Shown here one piece after another: positions 11,123 through 23,750 of a DNA stretch of 64,000 nucleotides. Where the stretch lies: the NCBI RefSeq assembly GCF_003573695.1, contig NW_020639929.1, forward strand, positions 3,128,406 to 3,192,405, given 5' to 3'. The translations under genes were made by a program, and so were the position numbers. This DNA is from Papaver somniferum. Lineage: Eukaryota; Streptophyta; Magnoliopsida; Ranunculales; Papaveraceae. The first letter of the stretch is position 1. The number at the start of each line of letters is the position of its first letter. Under the pieces are notes generated by a model that saw nothing but the letters and a program-made list of their open reading frames with translations, ran no database searches and was not told the origin of the DNA.

Positions 11123-11976
11123 CCTCCAGAATGCTAAGAATTCAAAAACCCACCATTTATTTTTCCTTTAAATTGGTTTAACATGTAAGATTCAAGAATT
11201 TAGGTTTTAGGAAAACTGGTTCTGGGTGATTTAAGGTTAGGAGTTATTTTCGACCTAGCAATAAATGTGTAGCCACGGTTGGGACTCAAAGAATTCCCAA
11301 CCGTAAAATAACTATCACGGTTGGGACTTTTCTAGCCGTTAATTTTTCTGTATCTGTAGAAAACAAGGAAATTTTTTCAAAATCGGCTGGGAATTCCTAA
11401 CCGTAGCCATGGGTTCTCAGACGTTTTATTAGTTTCCCAGCCGTGAAGTTTTGTGTCGGCCTGATTGGATAGTTTTCCCAGCCTTTATGATTTATGTCGG
11501 TTAGGTTAGAATGTTTTCCCAGATGTTATGGTCTATGTCGGTTGGGTTGGAAAATTTTTCCAGCCGTTATGGCTTATGTCGGTTGGGTTGGAAATTTTTC
11601 CCAGCCGTCGGTTGACAAACGGACGAGTTTCCCAACCGTAATTGTCTGAATGAATGTTTCTTTGGTTTTATATAATTGTGACATTTTTGCGAACCAAGGA
11701 AGGGAAAAACCATACATTTTTCAGTGAAACGAAAAGGAATACATTTTTCATAGAATAATTTTTCGTTACATTGCAAACACGGGTCTTAATAATAGTGGAA
11801 GAAGTCACGGCAGATACTTTCTTCCAAGAAATGATAGCAAGCCTGAAGTTAAAACTTATTTCCATGGACATCCTCATATTCAGCTTCGGCCATCTCCCAC
11901 CGAAAAAACAAAAAAATTCTTTTAAATAGGTTTTACATAAAACAATTTTTGATGGGTCAATTATTGATAAACTTAC

Positions 11977-12258
11977 TCTTTGTGCACGTGGAATATTGAG
12001 ATTGTTTTCCTTTACGGCTTCCATTTCGTATTTGAAGGCTTCCTATTGTGGAAAGATCTGCTCGAATCTTTTCTTAATGAGTTTCATCGATCTTCCATTA
12101 TGATTTCCATCTAACGCCACAAAAATAATTCGCACACGATTCCAAAAATCCTATGAGGTTTCATCCATGAAAATGATTGCATCTTCGAAATGCTTTGATA
12201 CCGTCAGCCACGCTTTGACGATTGCAACATCTTCTTCAGTGGTGTAGCGAGTAACCAT
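11977..12258 (-). pseudogene. SANT/Myb-like domain ORF relic
   Basis: Reading from the ATG at 12256-12258 on the minus strand gives a coding-like exon beginning MVTRYTTEEDVAIVKAW, followed by FVALDGNHNGRSM and IKKRFEQI. The layout (acidic start, KAW, then GRS and a basic helix) resembles the SANT/Myb-like domain found in plant NAM-associated and Harbinger-type ORF1 proteins. At least two in-frame stops break it. A splice donor GTAAGT follows at 11971-11976. A related second exon may follow below 11905. It is paralogous to 12898-13193. No function can be claimed. Confidence 0.45.
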
Positions 12259-12897
12259 GTTTATTTATTTTTTTGCTACAATTGTGAGAGATAGAGATAC
12301 AGAGGGAGTGTGTTTTTTGTTAAAATTTTGATTGGATAAGGGTCATTTTATAGAAAAAAATGACCCAATGGATAGTTATTTTAAAACTAGCCGTTCCTCA
12401 AAAATATGCAACACATTAACTCAATGCAGTTGGAACATTATGGCCAGGAAACATATAATATTCTGGCCGAAATTAAAGGTTTACGACTTGGAATTTCAAT
12501 TATTCACGGCCGTGTATGATTGTTACGGCTTGGTAGTTCCACGTTTCCAATCCATAAATCTGAACCTTCCCAGAACTTCCTAGACGTTTTTAATGCGTCC
12601 CAGCCGTAAATGAGTTACGGGATGGTTTTTTATTGTTTCCTGACCGAAAATCTGAATAGAAGTATCACAGATAAATTTTCGCCTGGGACGCATTGAAAAC
12701 GGCTGGGAATTTCTGGGGAGGTTTATATTTACGTCCTGGAAACATTAAACAACCAAGCTGTAACCACCATATACGGCTTGGAAAAATTGAAGTACCAAAC
12801 CGTAAACCTCTTATTTCAGCCAGAAGATTATGTGTTTCTTGGAAGTTTTTAGTGTCCATGGATGGTAATCAAAATGAAAGTTTTTCCCGGCCATATA

Positions 12898-13193
12898 TGG
12901 TCTTTGTGGCCATAGATTGTAATCAAAATGGAAGATCGATGAACCAACTAAAGGATAGGTTCAAGGAGATTTACCAAGAAATGAAAGTTTTTAAGGTGCA
13001 ATTAGCACGGGTGAAGACGATGAGTCTTGAAATGCCTTTTTTCAATAGAGTAAGTATATGCAAATGTTTTCTAATCAAGTAAGTTTTGAATAAAATACTA
13101 ACTTTACTTTGATTTGGTTGTTAGGTCTCATGGGCTCTTGGACGCTACCAAGTTATTCATCGCAAAGAATTTGAGCATGAGAAATGCTATTGA
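12898..13193 (+). pseudogene. Second SANT/Myb-like ORF relic, opposite orientation
   Basis: Exon 12898-13049 encodes FVAIDCNQNGRSMNQLKDRF and a basic helix, matching FVALDGNHNGRSM of the minus-strand relic. A GTAAGT donor at 13050 and a TTAG acceptor at 13121-13124 frame a 75-base intron. The second exon (13125-13193) ends in KEFEHEKCY and a stop. The N-terminal part of the domain is absent, replaced by CCAGCCGT-type repeats. Shared sequence in inverted orientation suggests duplication within the host transposon family. Confidence 0.4.
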
Positions 13194-13947
13194 ATCACGA
13201 GAGAGTTAATTGAAATTTACAACCAACCTTGTCTATTTAAGTGTAATACTCCATATTTTATTTTTTTCATTTAGGTATAACTATTCAAAGTAACGTGGCC
13301 TAGCCAAATTATGTAATAGTAACATTACTGATGAATGGAAAGTGAAAAATTTGATCGAATACGATTACAAAATTTACAAAATCAACAATAGTTATGGCTG
13401 GTTTTACCATTCGTAAGTATCTGTAATTATGGGAATCTTAATTAACGGCCAGAATATCCTGCTGTAAACTGTTAATTCCCAACCGAAAAACCAGCTTCCA
13501 AACCGATATATTAATTTTTGTTGGGTAACAATGGAAACCCAGCCGAAATGTTGTTTACGGTTAGGTCATGGTTCCTTATTCAAACCGTAAATATGAATTT
13601 TCAGTTTTTATGGTCAAAACGGCTAGGTCGTTTTGCATTAAAACCTGGCCGAAATACTTGATAAAATACGAAACTATTTCTTTTGAGAAATGGACCAAAA
13701 TGTTTTTTCATTCATTGAATCGGAAAAGCATACATATTTCATTAAATTGATAAGATAGATCATAACAATTAAAATTTCTTAAAATAAACCCTTATTCGTA
13801 TCGGTCAAAATCATAGGTGGTATTTTCTAACTAGGATTTGGGTAAGGAAGAGATGATAGAATGGTCTCCTTTTATAGGTTTTAATGACATAAGGTTTTTT
13901 TTTTTTTTTTTGAAAACTAGCCGTTTAGTTCAAAAATAGAAGTCAAG

Positions 13948-13966
13948 CAATGCATTAAATGCATTG
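13948..13966. repeat. 19-base perfect palindrome
   Basis: CAATGCATTAAATGCATTG reads the same on both strands except for its central base. It lies about 20 bases before the GTTGCGA repeats begin, so close to the presumed left border of the NUP107-carrying element. Confidence 0.7.
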
Positions 13967-14821
13967 GTTGAGAGAGTTCAGTTGCGAATTTAGCTGTTTC
14001 TGTTGCGAATTCTGATGCAAAACTTTCGCAACAGCCTATTATTGTTGCGAATGTCGCAACTGCTTATATTCTGTTACTACTCGCAACTGAAAGATTTCAC
14101 GCATGCCAAAATCGCGTGTGGTAGGAAACACTTTTTTTTACCATTGTTTCAGGCATGCCAATTTCGCGTGTTGCTACACGGGTTTATCCTTTTGAGTTTC
14201 TTTTTTCAGTTTCATTTCAGCCACAAACACACTCAACGTCTCTCTCACTCTCTCAGACCAGATTTGCAGAAAAAAATTCCATCCATTGAAACTCTTCTTT
14301 CATTGAATCCCGAGCAGGTAATGATGCTATTTCTTTGTTTAAATCGATTAATGATGTTATTTATTCGTGTATTTTGGTAGACTGATAGTTAGATTTTCGT
14401 TTTTAAGCTTGTTGATTGTTTTTTACGCTATATTTGTAGTTGGAAGCACCAATCTGAAATTTTAAATCATCTTTCACAAAGAGTATGTTCATCTTCTTTT
14501 TCTGGTTTTCTATTTGGGTTTTATTTTATGTTTGTAGGTAGTTAGGGTTTTATTATATATGTGTTGGTTGTTAGGGTTTGTTTTTCACAAGGGTTTCTTT
14601 ATGCTATTTCTGCAGGTGGAAAATTCAGTCTGAGATTTCACAAGAAGTTACTCTTATCTGCTAGTATGGTCATCTTCTTTATCTAGTTTTCTGTTTTGGG
14701 TTTGATTTGAGAATTGGGTTTCTCTTAATTTTCAATTCATTGAAACTTAAAATTCCATCACTAAATCATATATATTGTCGCTAGTGATGGACGCCATTTC
14801 ATGTATCCATTTTTTTTCCAG

Positions 14822-17400
14822 GCGTCATGTTGATCCTTATATGATTCGCTTTGGTGCGCATCTGGTGCTTGTTCTTAGATATCTGTTGGCTGGCGCAATG
14901 ATGAATACTTTCAGAGAGAAGATTGTTGGTGATATCATTCTCCAGATGTGAGTATTATTGGGTTATGATTTATGTTGGTAGCCAGTTGTGCAACCCTCAT
15001 TCATTTATAATGCCAATTTGTGATTGATTTTAAAGCCAAAATTCATAAATTGTTGTTAGACAGTTTTTTACTTTCTTTTTCTTAATATGGACAGTTCGAG
15101 ACAATCACAGTTCAAAATATGATTAGGAGTTTCCAGTCCATCTCTTTTTTAGACATCTCTATTATCAAAGCCAGTAACCCTTATCAATTTCATGTTTTCT
15201 TAGATGCGTTTATTCTTGTTAACATGGTTGAAGTCAAATATAAAATCTTCCACTCAGCAATGGAGCATTTACCATTTTCTCTTGATGATAAAAAAGGAAG
15301 TTTTGAGTCGATTATTGATATGTAAATAATTTTTTGTTGTTTCCATTTTTCTTCTCTTAGCCAGAGAGAGGAAATTGTTTCATATACAATACGTCATACC
15401 AATGTAGAGTTTACATATACTGGCAACATGGTTTAGATGAGGTCCCGAGAAATCAAACTTGGTAAAAACAACTACGACGCATCAGATGTTGCTGAGAAGC
15501 ACAGGCTACAGAGTCATCAAAAAGCTATGGCTATTCGATGGCTCTGTTGCACGCCCTCATCAACCACCAGTAACACTGAGGCTATTATGGAAAAACTTCT
15601 TTTAAGGGCTTTGATACATAGGTAAAGAATCATACACATTGATGCTTCTCATTTATGTATTGGTTTATCATATCTCCACTCACTACCTCTATTGCTGCCA
15701 CCAATCTGAGACATAGGTTGCGAAACATTTTGAAAAGTTTAATTGATGATAAATGATTTACCGATTCTTTGACTTCATAGAAGGACTCAGTGTTGACCTT
15801 ATTATACTCCTATTGTCATTTTTTTGTCTTCAAGAACACTAATTCTCTGGTGCTTTTGTAGTCACACTGTTTAGGAAATTTTCTATGATTTCTATTTGGA
15901 GAGTTCCTAAAATGCCCATTGGAGCACACATGTTAATCAGCTTCCTTGCTGAATCTTTGAAACAGCTTACAGATAATATCCATTAGCTTGAAGACCATAA
16001 TGCTGCTGAAAACTTACTAGAGTTCCAAGACTGGGTATGCATTACAAACTGTCTTCGTTCAAATTGTTATATCCCTTTGTTTTTGATTATTTAACTCGGA
16101 AATTGCAAATCATTCAATTTCTGTTATTCACTTGAACAGATAGAGTACTCCTCTTGTGATGCAACATATAGGAGTTGGCTCAAAATAGACTTGGAGAATG
16201 CGGAGATTTCTCCAGATAATCTTTCTTCTGAAGAAAGAGAGAGAGAGAGGAGTTGTAGCGGCGAAATAAATGATAAACTCATCATTAACATTGCTACTAA
16301 GTGAGCTGATGGAACCAACTGTAATCTTTTTTTTCTTAAGCTACACTTGGTCACCAGGCGAAGCGTAAGAAACATATGATTTATTTGCCTATGTTGATTC
16401 TGATTGCTTTTTTTTTTCTGAATAGGAAAAGAACCATGGTTGGCTTCCATATAAAATCACATAACTGGACCATTGGAGCTTGTATATCTCGAATTACATG
16501 CAACAACGATGTTATCTTTACCAACTGGAGAATGTATGTGTCCAGATGCCACTTCCTGCGCAACATTGGCAAGCGCTCTTTATTGTTCAGTTAGCGAAGA
16601 TGATGTCTTAAAACATCACCTGATGGTATGTACAATTATCAAAAATGTTTTATGATGCTGATAAGTGAAGATTAAATTAGTCCTCGCCCCATCTGCAACT
16701 AAATGGAAAATGCATACATAAATCTAGTATCATCTAAGATCTAACCAAAAATCTTCTTTATTAGTGTAGTTCCTACGAAACAGCTGGTCCTTTTTGTGAT
16801 TTTGGGCGAGTTTAACTTATGAATTTTTATTTTTAAGTTGGTGATACTTCTCTTCCCGATGTCTGTGCGTAGATTAATGTTTCCATGTCCCCTAAGGACC
16901 AATATTCCATTGAGGTAGTGCTTCGTTTCTTGGGAACTGATGGTGATGGAATTGGTCGGCATGAGAATAATGATGGCGGTATTCTTGCTACTGTCACGGC
17001 AACAGGCTTCATAGGTATAAACACAAATTTATTAGGCTTCACTTTTTCCCTCTATATGCTAAACTATCATAAGAAGTAAACGTGGGGATACATTTGATTG
17101 TTCCTTGATACTGTACAAAGAAGTAGCATAATAATCTTTGGCATATATTCATTTAATTGGAAGTTAACAAATCATTCCTTAAATGTTTTCTGTCTATTAT
17201 AATAAGTGTGTTTTATGGTTGAAGCAGGTGAATTAAGCCGATTTCAAGATGGAGTTACTATGGAGATCTCAACTTGATGCTTGGTATTCAACCAGGGAGG
17301 GAAGGCCCAGCAACATATGTTTTTCTTGGCCTTTGTCGTCAATGCTGTCTTCCTGAAATTGTTATCCGTTGTATGTGGGTAGTCTTACATCTTTTCTCTG
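14822..17400 (+). pseudogene. Captured NUP107 (nuclear pore outer-ring protein) fragment, about eight exons
   Basis: Exon-like blocks with splice signals give, in order: HVDPYMIRFGAHLVLVLRYL (about 14822-14942); VKYKIFHSAMEHLPFS (to 15324); DVAEKHRLQSHQKAMAI (to 15624); a block from about 15885 with SFLAESLKQLTDNIH, a stop, then AENLLEFQDW; CDATYRSWLKIDLENAE (16139-16300); CMCPDATSCATL (to about 16626); IEVVLRFLGTDGDGIG (16874-17014); and CCLPEIVIRC (17228-17400). This order matches the C-terminal half of plant NUP107, a scaffold of the Nup107-160 complex. In-frame stops and frameshifts make it non-functional. Introns are retained, so it was captured as genomic DNA and not as a processed copy. 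NUP107 identity is from memory of the family, but motif order makes it firm. Confidence 0.75.
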
Positions 17401-17499
17401 GTAAGTCTCTATTGTGATCTCCCTGCATTATAATGAAACTTTCTGGTATAAGCAAATAGAAATTTCAGTATGACTTGAGTTGTAATTTGAAATATGTCA

Positions 17500-18000
17500 G
17501 GTTGGGATTTAATGGTGGGAGGCTGGGACTTAAGATTATAGTGTTGAATCTGTACAAGTATTTAAGGAAGCTACACTATTGTAGTCAGAAGCTGAAATGC
17601 ATCCATCAGAAGAACCAGTTCACAATATCGAAACAACATGGTAAGTTGGTTCTTTCATATTTGTTGAATATTTTTTTTATAGTTCTGTTTACTGGTCCTG
17701 AAAGTACCATTTTGTCTGAAACAATTTTGCAGATTTGGAAAAGTGGGTACATTTGGAAAGAAATCACTTGGATTCTATTAGTTCATCAGTTGATGGCCAT
17801 GGCATCCTCAGTATGCTCATTATTATCAAAGGAAGGTATAATCATCTTTTTCCTGTAGTTAAACAGTTAATCTTAATAATGGAAATGATGGTTCTTCTGA
17901 ATGGATAGGTTTTCGGGGGAGTTGATACTTCATATGGGGATTCCTAGTCATTCCAGTGTCAGGTTTCAAGTTCAACAAGGTGTAAGTTCTTTGGTCGAGG
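17500..18000 (+). pseudogene. Second captured spliced fragment of unknown identity
   Basis: After the NUP107 exons, three further blocks show splice borders and a coherent frame: about 17500-17640 (ends before GTAAGT), 17733-17834 (coding LEKWVHLERNHLDSISS) and 17909-18000 (coding GIPSHSSVRFQVQQGVSSLV, before GTACGT). The first block contains stops. I do not recognise the protein. It may come from a different host gene fused behind NUP107. Confidence 0.35.
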
Positions 18001-19029
18001 TACGTTTTGTAATTTTATTTTACTCGCACTAATATCTTCTGATTACTCTTTGTTTGTTTATTCTCTTTGATCGGCTAAAACATGTAATAATGTATGTATG
18101 TTTATAAACATAGTGTAGGAAGTATTTCTTGGGTATGAGTAATCCAAAAGTGAAACCATTGAGATGCTTATGATTAAGAGACAAATTTGGTCGAAAACAC
18201 TCTTTATAGTGTTCTTATTCCTGCAATCTGGATCTTCCATATCTAATAGGTGTGGTTTGTACTTGTGTTGCAGGGTTGTCGCATATGCATTGATATCAGG
18301 TGCTTCATTTAGGTTACAAATACGTTTCTCTTCTTGAAATCTATATTGTCCCTTGATAAAGAAAATTATATCTTATACACTCACTATGCTTATAAAACTA
18401 AGTTAGAATCTTTGTGAAATCTAGAGAAAACTAAGTTGTTTCCTTCTTGTTTCTTTCATGTATCATTGACATATCATTTATCAATATAAAGTGGTGCGGA
18501 ATGTGATTGGATTGATACTTTGGTTGGTTGATGGATTGAATCAAGGTCATGGGGTATTTGCAGGATAAAATAGAATGGGGTGGAAAATTTTTGACCAGGA
18601 CAATAAAGACCGACCTTTTTTTTTTGTTGCTAAGATTTAGCAACGATTGAATTTTGTTGCGAAATTTGTACTGGAAAATCGAAGTCCGTCTCCATCGAGT
18701 AAGTCGAGAATCTTAGCAACAATAGTTTAAATTTCGCAACAGTTTCCTCTGTTGCTATATTCTACCATGACTATTTGGGTCAGTCTTCCTTGACTTAGAC
18801 AAGCTTTTGCAACCAATAGTAAAAAATCGCAACAACTATATAGCTGTTGCGATTGAAAAGTGTCTCAATAGCACGGAGCTGTTGCGAAAACAGTTCGATC
18901 AAACATTCGCAACATTTATGTATGCGTTGCAAATATTTGTTACACCACGTTTCGCAACAGCTTGTTGTAGTTGCAAGCCCTATTTGCAACAGCGGAAGGC
19001 AGTTCCGAATCCCCATTTTTGGTGTAGTG

Positions 19030-19554
19030 TATAACCTAGCCGTTAATGTATATTGCGGCCTGGAATCCTTAAATTTCGAACCGTAAATTCCTATTACGGC
19101 TGGGACGAAAACATTTTTCCAGCCGGAACCTGTAAATAAACTCAGATTTTTCCGTTTCAAACGGAATTGAATCAATCAAAATTTCAAAGGGGGTTCATTA
19201 CAAGGTTTTCTAGACTAGTTTCAGGACGGGTTTCATTAGTTTTTCTTCAAAGTTTTCAAAAAAGTTCATCAAAATCATCGTTCTTCTTCTTTTAGATAAA
19301 AAACAAAAGAAAAAAAGTTTTGATTTTCAAGAAATTAATCACTAAATTAGTATAATCCATTTGCTAATTGTGATTAGTCTACTTAATCATCATAATTATC
19401 ACTAATCAAATCAAAGGTATATTGGGGATTATGCAAAATGGAGGATAAGGGGTTATAAGAACTACTATTTCATGACCCATTAAGCCCCCAAAAACCTATC
19501 TTCCCTACCACCCCAATAATAGGATTCTTTGTTTTACAATTTACAGTTAGACCC
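19030..19554. other. Remainder of the CCAGCCGT-repeat element, then unassigned DNA
   Basis: 19034-19130 holds more CCAGCCGT-type words and so continues the element interrupted by the NUP107 carrier. From about 19140 to 19554 I see only AT-rich sequence with no gene or repeat I can name. Confidence 0.5.
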
Positions 19555-19562
19555 GTCGGCAT

Positions 19563-21052
19563 TAAGGCTCCACAAGAACCGGTCAAGAAGACCTGTACCG
19601 AACTGGAACCGGAAAAATCGGATCGGAACCGGTGTAGCCAGTACAAAGACGGAGAATGAATTATGAGAACCGGTGTATACCGGTAGATGTATCGGTTCTT
19701 GGGAGATTCCCGGCATGTACCGTACTAAAAGGACCGGTCAATATGAGCCTTTGATCTTGTGATTGAAGTTAATCGTAGCCGTCGATCTAATGTGTCGAAG
19801 CTATCTTATCATCGAGTTATGCATCACTCGTCATTATTCTTCTTCTTTTTTCTCTAAAAAACAGCCTTGTCTCTACTGTGAATCTCGCTCACCTCTTCTT
19901 GTTCTTCACTATCTCTGAATCAGTGAAGCACCAACACCACCACCACCTTCTTTGTAAGTAATTGCATGTTTGAATCTTTGTTGAATTGATTTAGGGTTTT
20001 ATTTGGATTGATTCAGAATTTTATTTGAGATTGATTTGAATTGATTTATGGTATGAAACCCAAGATTGGATCGAATTGCAGCTACTACTGTGGTACTACC
20101 GCCCTTGAATTAAGAGATGTTTGAAGGGGTACTGTTTATTATGAGCTCAAGCAGTTGAAATTTAGAGTTCAGAACTGGAATTAGGGTTTGTATCTGTTTG
20201 AATTTAGAAACGAGAGAGGATGAATCTGTTGAGGGGTTAGATGGGAGAAGATGCCATGATGAATTGATGATGACAAAGAATAAGGCTTGATGGTTAATGT
20301 TGTTAGTATAACTAGAACAAGTAGTGTGTTGACTGTATGGGGTTCAAATTGGTTGAGATAGTGATAAAATTGGTTTTGGTTTTGGAAGACGAAATAGAAC
20401 AGGGAAGTAATGATGAGTGTGTTGACTGTATGGGGTTCAAATAGGTGAAGAGTTGGGACGTATTTGAGCTGAATTTGATGTCGATAAATCAGACCCAAGA
20501 CATGATTTGGCTGGGATGGTTGCAGTCAGTTGTGGGGATAACTATCAACGGACAGAGTGATGGGTGTTGCGGCCTGTGAAGGGAGGTGCTGTGGTTTGAA
20601 GAGACTGAATATTGAACTCAGGGTTGGTGGTGAACTGAGAGCTTGGTGGTTGTTGATTTTCACATTAGGAAGAGGCAGCAGAAGACGACACAAGGAGTAA
20701 GTGAATCTGCAGATGCGTATGGAGATGGGTAAGAAGAACATGAAGTGAGATTAAACTGTTTGCTATGAATTTGAGGCTGTTTTTTTAGAGAGTCGTGGTA
20801 TGGTTGATCAACAAAAAACTGAAGATTAATGTTGTTATTGTTGAATTTGTGGTCGATGTCAACTGTTTTATAGAACATATGATGTATTTTCAGGTAAAAA
20901 TCTGGTACCGGTGTTGTACCGGACCGATACCGGAGGTACAGGTACAACTCCAGCTATAGGTACCGGTCCTCAAAATGAGGTACTGGCCAACACCAAGTAC
21001 AGGGACCGGTTCCATAAGAGAACCGAGCTGTACCGGACCATGTGCAGCCCTA
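19563..21052. mobile_element. Non-autonomous hAT element with 8-bp TSD
   Basis: An exact 8-bp TSD, GTCGGCAT, flanks it at 19555-19562 and 21053-21060. The ends are TAAGGCTCCACA on the left and, inverted, TAGGGCTGCACA on the right, imperfect terminal inverted repeats of hAT type. Many ACCGGT/CCGGTACC words crowd the first 170 and last 170 bases, the subterminal repeats where transposase would bind. The 1.49-kb body has a 5'UTR-like stretch with a GTAAGT donor near 19952 but no transposase (no long ORF). Confidence 0.9.
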
Positions 21053-21060
21053 GTCGGCAT

Positions 21061-23750
21061 GTGTATCAGATTTGGAAACTTTAGCTTTGTTGTTAGTCAT
21101 CTCCTTCAATGATAAACTAGCAAAGGTTCCAAACTTAACAACATCAAATTCATTGTTAATCATGCTAACTTTTTAATTGTAACGTTTATATGTGTTTTCT
21201 TTTTAAAGATAGTGAGTTTTATATGTCAAATGAATAAGCTATAATGGGAGCTACGAGGACAGCTTAGGAAAATAATGTACACCGTGCGAACATTAATATG
21301 CTAACCCATGGTTACGATTATATACTTAGTGTTGCTCCCACAAACACCTCAAAAAATCAGTGAGAATAGATGAGTAAGCTTACCCATTTGTTTATATCAA
21401 CCCCATGCCTATTTTCTCCCGGACATGAAGTCTCTATGTCAAGCAAATGAATTATAAATGACAGTTGAAGCTAGACTAATGAGAATAAGTGTTTAAATAA
21501 CGTGTGCATGTTCGTTCCTTTAAAGTATAAATATACGGAAATGTAGCCGGAAAAATTTTGTACCACCATTTTATAAGTACTGTCATAATTTGTCGTAACA
21601 TATAAACAAGATTACCAATCATGCGAGATATTGGAGGAAACAGAACATACCAAGAATTAGTTTGTTAATCGTTTAAGCGCACCATAGTTGTGGCCGCCAA
21701 ATATAATCAACCAATACCGGATGCCACATGGACTTGAACCCATAATTGGGCTACCAATTTGTGCACAATTGTTTTTTACAAACAAAAATCCATACAATTG
21801 GTGATACTTTACTGATTTCATGTGTAACGAGATAAATATATTAAACATGTGATTACCTGTTAGTTGTATTAAGAGAGAGAGAACCGTTAATTTCTACATG
21901 GGAATATATATTCCAAATACATAAAAGATTTAAAAAATACTATGATATATTCCAAATACTTAGAAGATTAATTTTCAATTTGGTGATAAACATATTTATA
22001 AGATTCAAATCCTTTACCATTTAGTCATCCACGGTACAAGAAGAGCATGATACACCAGCCCCAAAACAGAGAAAGGTTGAGCTGAAAACTCTACTCTTAA
22101 AAGTTAACTCTAAGATGTCCCACCGGACTGAACAGCTAATTAAGTTAGCCATCTCAAAAGCAAACATCAAAATTTTGAAGCAAGAAATCATCAGAAGTTA
22201 CAGTCATGAGTGGCCAGCCCTGATTTTCTTTGCGAAGTCGTCAATTATTGAAATTCATGTGGTAATAAGAAGAATAAAACTCTAATTTTCTAAATATTTT
22301 AGTTATGTTTTTAATGGACCGAGGCACCAGCAGTTGATGATAGCTGATGGGAAATGGAATTTTAATTAATCAAAAACAACAAGGGTATTAGTAATGACTA
22401 TGTTACCTTCATCATCAGGAATTACTTGAGCTTCAGATCCAAATTCTCCATAGAAATTTAACGAAAGAAACAGAAGAGATGAGATTTTTGGAACTGCGAG
22501 TTCCATTTTGTCCTTCAAAAATAGTAAACTATATAGTATATCTCTATTCTAATTAACTTTGGTACGAGAAATCAAGTGATGAGCAAACAGCAATTGAAAC
22601 TTGAAAGAGTGAGAGAATCATAGTTCTTTTTTTCCTCTCTCACACGTTGCAGCGACGAGAGATCCTCCACGGCACACCAATCATTTTCGCCAATACACAA
22701 TGCCACGTAGATTTGAACAACAATTTGAGCCACCCCGCAAATGCCTAATACAAATCAACATGGTGATAACTTTTTCTATTGCTATGCTTTTTACTTTTCA
22801 AACAGAATTCTTTGGTTCACTGATAATTTCACGTGTAACGAAATAAAAACGATAAATGTCTTAAAGATGTGATGAACTGTTAGTTCCACTCAGACGTTTG
22901 CTTCAAAAAAAAAAAAAAAAAATTATACTCAGAGATGGAAGTGCAACTTTGTTTCATTTCTATATAGGAAGATATATTGGAGGAGATTTTAAAATTCTTT
23001 GACATATTCCAAATAAAAAGAGGATTAGAGTTCAAATTGATGACAGAGATGTTTATTTCACGGCAGGTAAAATATGTAGATAAACGTGTTAGTAGTGGTG
23101 AACAAGAATGCTTTGCTACTAGAGTATCTTAAGCCTCAATTATCCTTTTTGTAAATGTGAGCCATCTCCTCTAGCTATTGCCACCAGAATTGTTGAATAT
23201 TGAGTAAATCGAATGATATATCTTCGTTCATTTGGAGGACAACTTGTCTGTGCCATGTACCCAACTAGGAAAACAATGAACAATGTGTGTGAACAGTAAT
23301 AGGTAGGCTAGCTCATGGCTGGGATCACATGATATTGCTCTCACAAACAGCTCAACAATATAAAATTCTGATTAAAAAAACAAAAAACACCTCAACAATA
23401 ACCAGCGAGAATAAACATGACAACTGATTTATCTCATCACATGCATATTTTCATCTGAATTTGAAGTTTTTATGTCGAAAAAATAAATCATAAATGAGCG
23501 GAAATAAACTAATCGTTTGTGCATGTTTGGCTTTTGTTTCACATCAGAAATTACTGTGCAACATGCTTCAGTTGTTATCTTGATTTCAGACTTTGGCTTG
23601 CATATGTTTCGCACAGGCTTCTCATGAGCTCAGTTAATTATTGGAGCAACATGCCCTTTAGTTGGTTTATTTATGCTGAAAAGTCATTCGCTTGAAGGCT
23701 TGAAGCCTATAAATTGCAACAACTACATGATAATAAACATTCATGTGGAA
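21061..23750. repeat. Low-information DNA holding two copies of a dispersed repeat (blocks A and B)
   Basis: Block A (CACAAACA.CTCA.., then TTTATCTCAT..CATGC) is at about 21330-21520 and 23340-23540, with a third copy at 43975-44160. Block B (TGCCAC.T.GA, TTTCA.GTGTAACGA.ATAAA, TATTCCAAATA) is at about 21715-22005 and 22700-23045. The order A-B then B-A suggests an inverted or rearranged duplication. No coding signal is seen. Confidence 0.5.

Larger units (their letters stand above)
11123..13985. mobile_element. Degenerate DNA-transposon region with dense CCAGCCGT/ACGGCTGG repeats
   Basis: Words such as CCCAGCCGT, CCCAACCGTAA and ACGGCTGGGA occur many times in both orientations (about 11270-11640, 12380-12830, 13440-13640, 13915), and again at 19030-19130 beyond the NUP107 element. 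Clustered short motifs in both orientations are typical of subterminal regions of CACTA or similar elements, but I found no terminal inverted repeat here. Between the clusters lie two SANT-like ORF relics in opposite orientation. No transposase is recognisable. Confidence 0.5.
13985..19029 (+). mobile_element. CACTA-like element carrying NUP107 exons (left terminus eroded)
   Basis: The right end is TTTTTGGTGTAGTG at 19029, the inverse of CACTACACCAAA, matching both ends of the CACTA element at 32329-41480. GTTGCGA / TCGCAAC repeats crowd both flanks (13985-14090 and 18640-18990), as in that element. No left CACTACACC end was found, so the left terminus is lost or lies beyond recognition. CCAGCCGT-type DNA on both sides shows insertion into that older element. 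Inside are NUP107-like exons and a second spliced fragment, with no transposase. The left border is approximate. Confidence 0.65.

Noticed and set aside
13985..19029. NUP107 exons as a resident host gene
   Set aside because: Only the C-terminal half is present, it is broken by stops, and it is bounded by GTTGCGA repeats and a CACTA end; capture explains this better, although the missing left terminus leaves some doubt.
21725..21755. tRNA-like T-arm word on the minus strand (GGGTTCAAGTCC)
   Set aside because: No acceptor stem, anticodon arm or A box at the right distance, so neither a tRNA gene nor a clear SINE.
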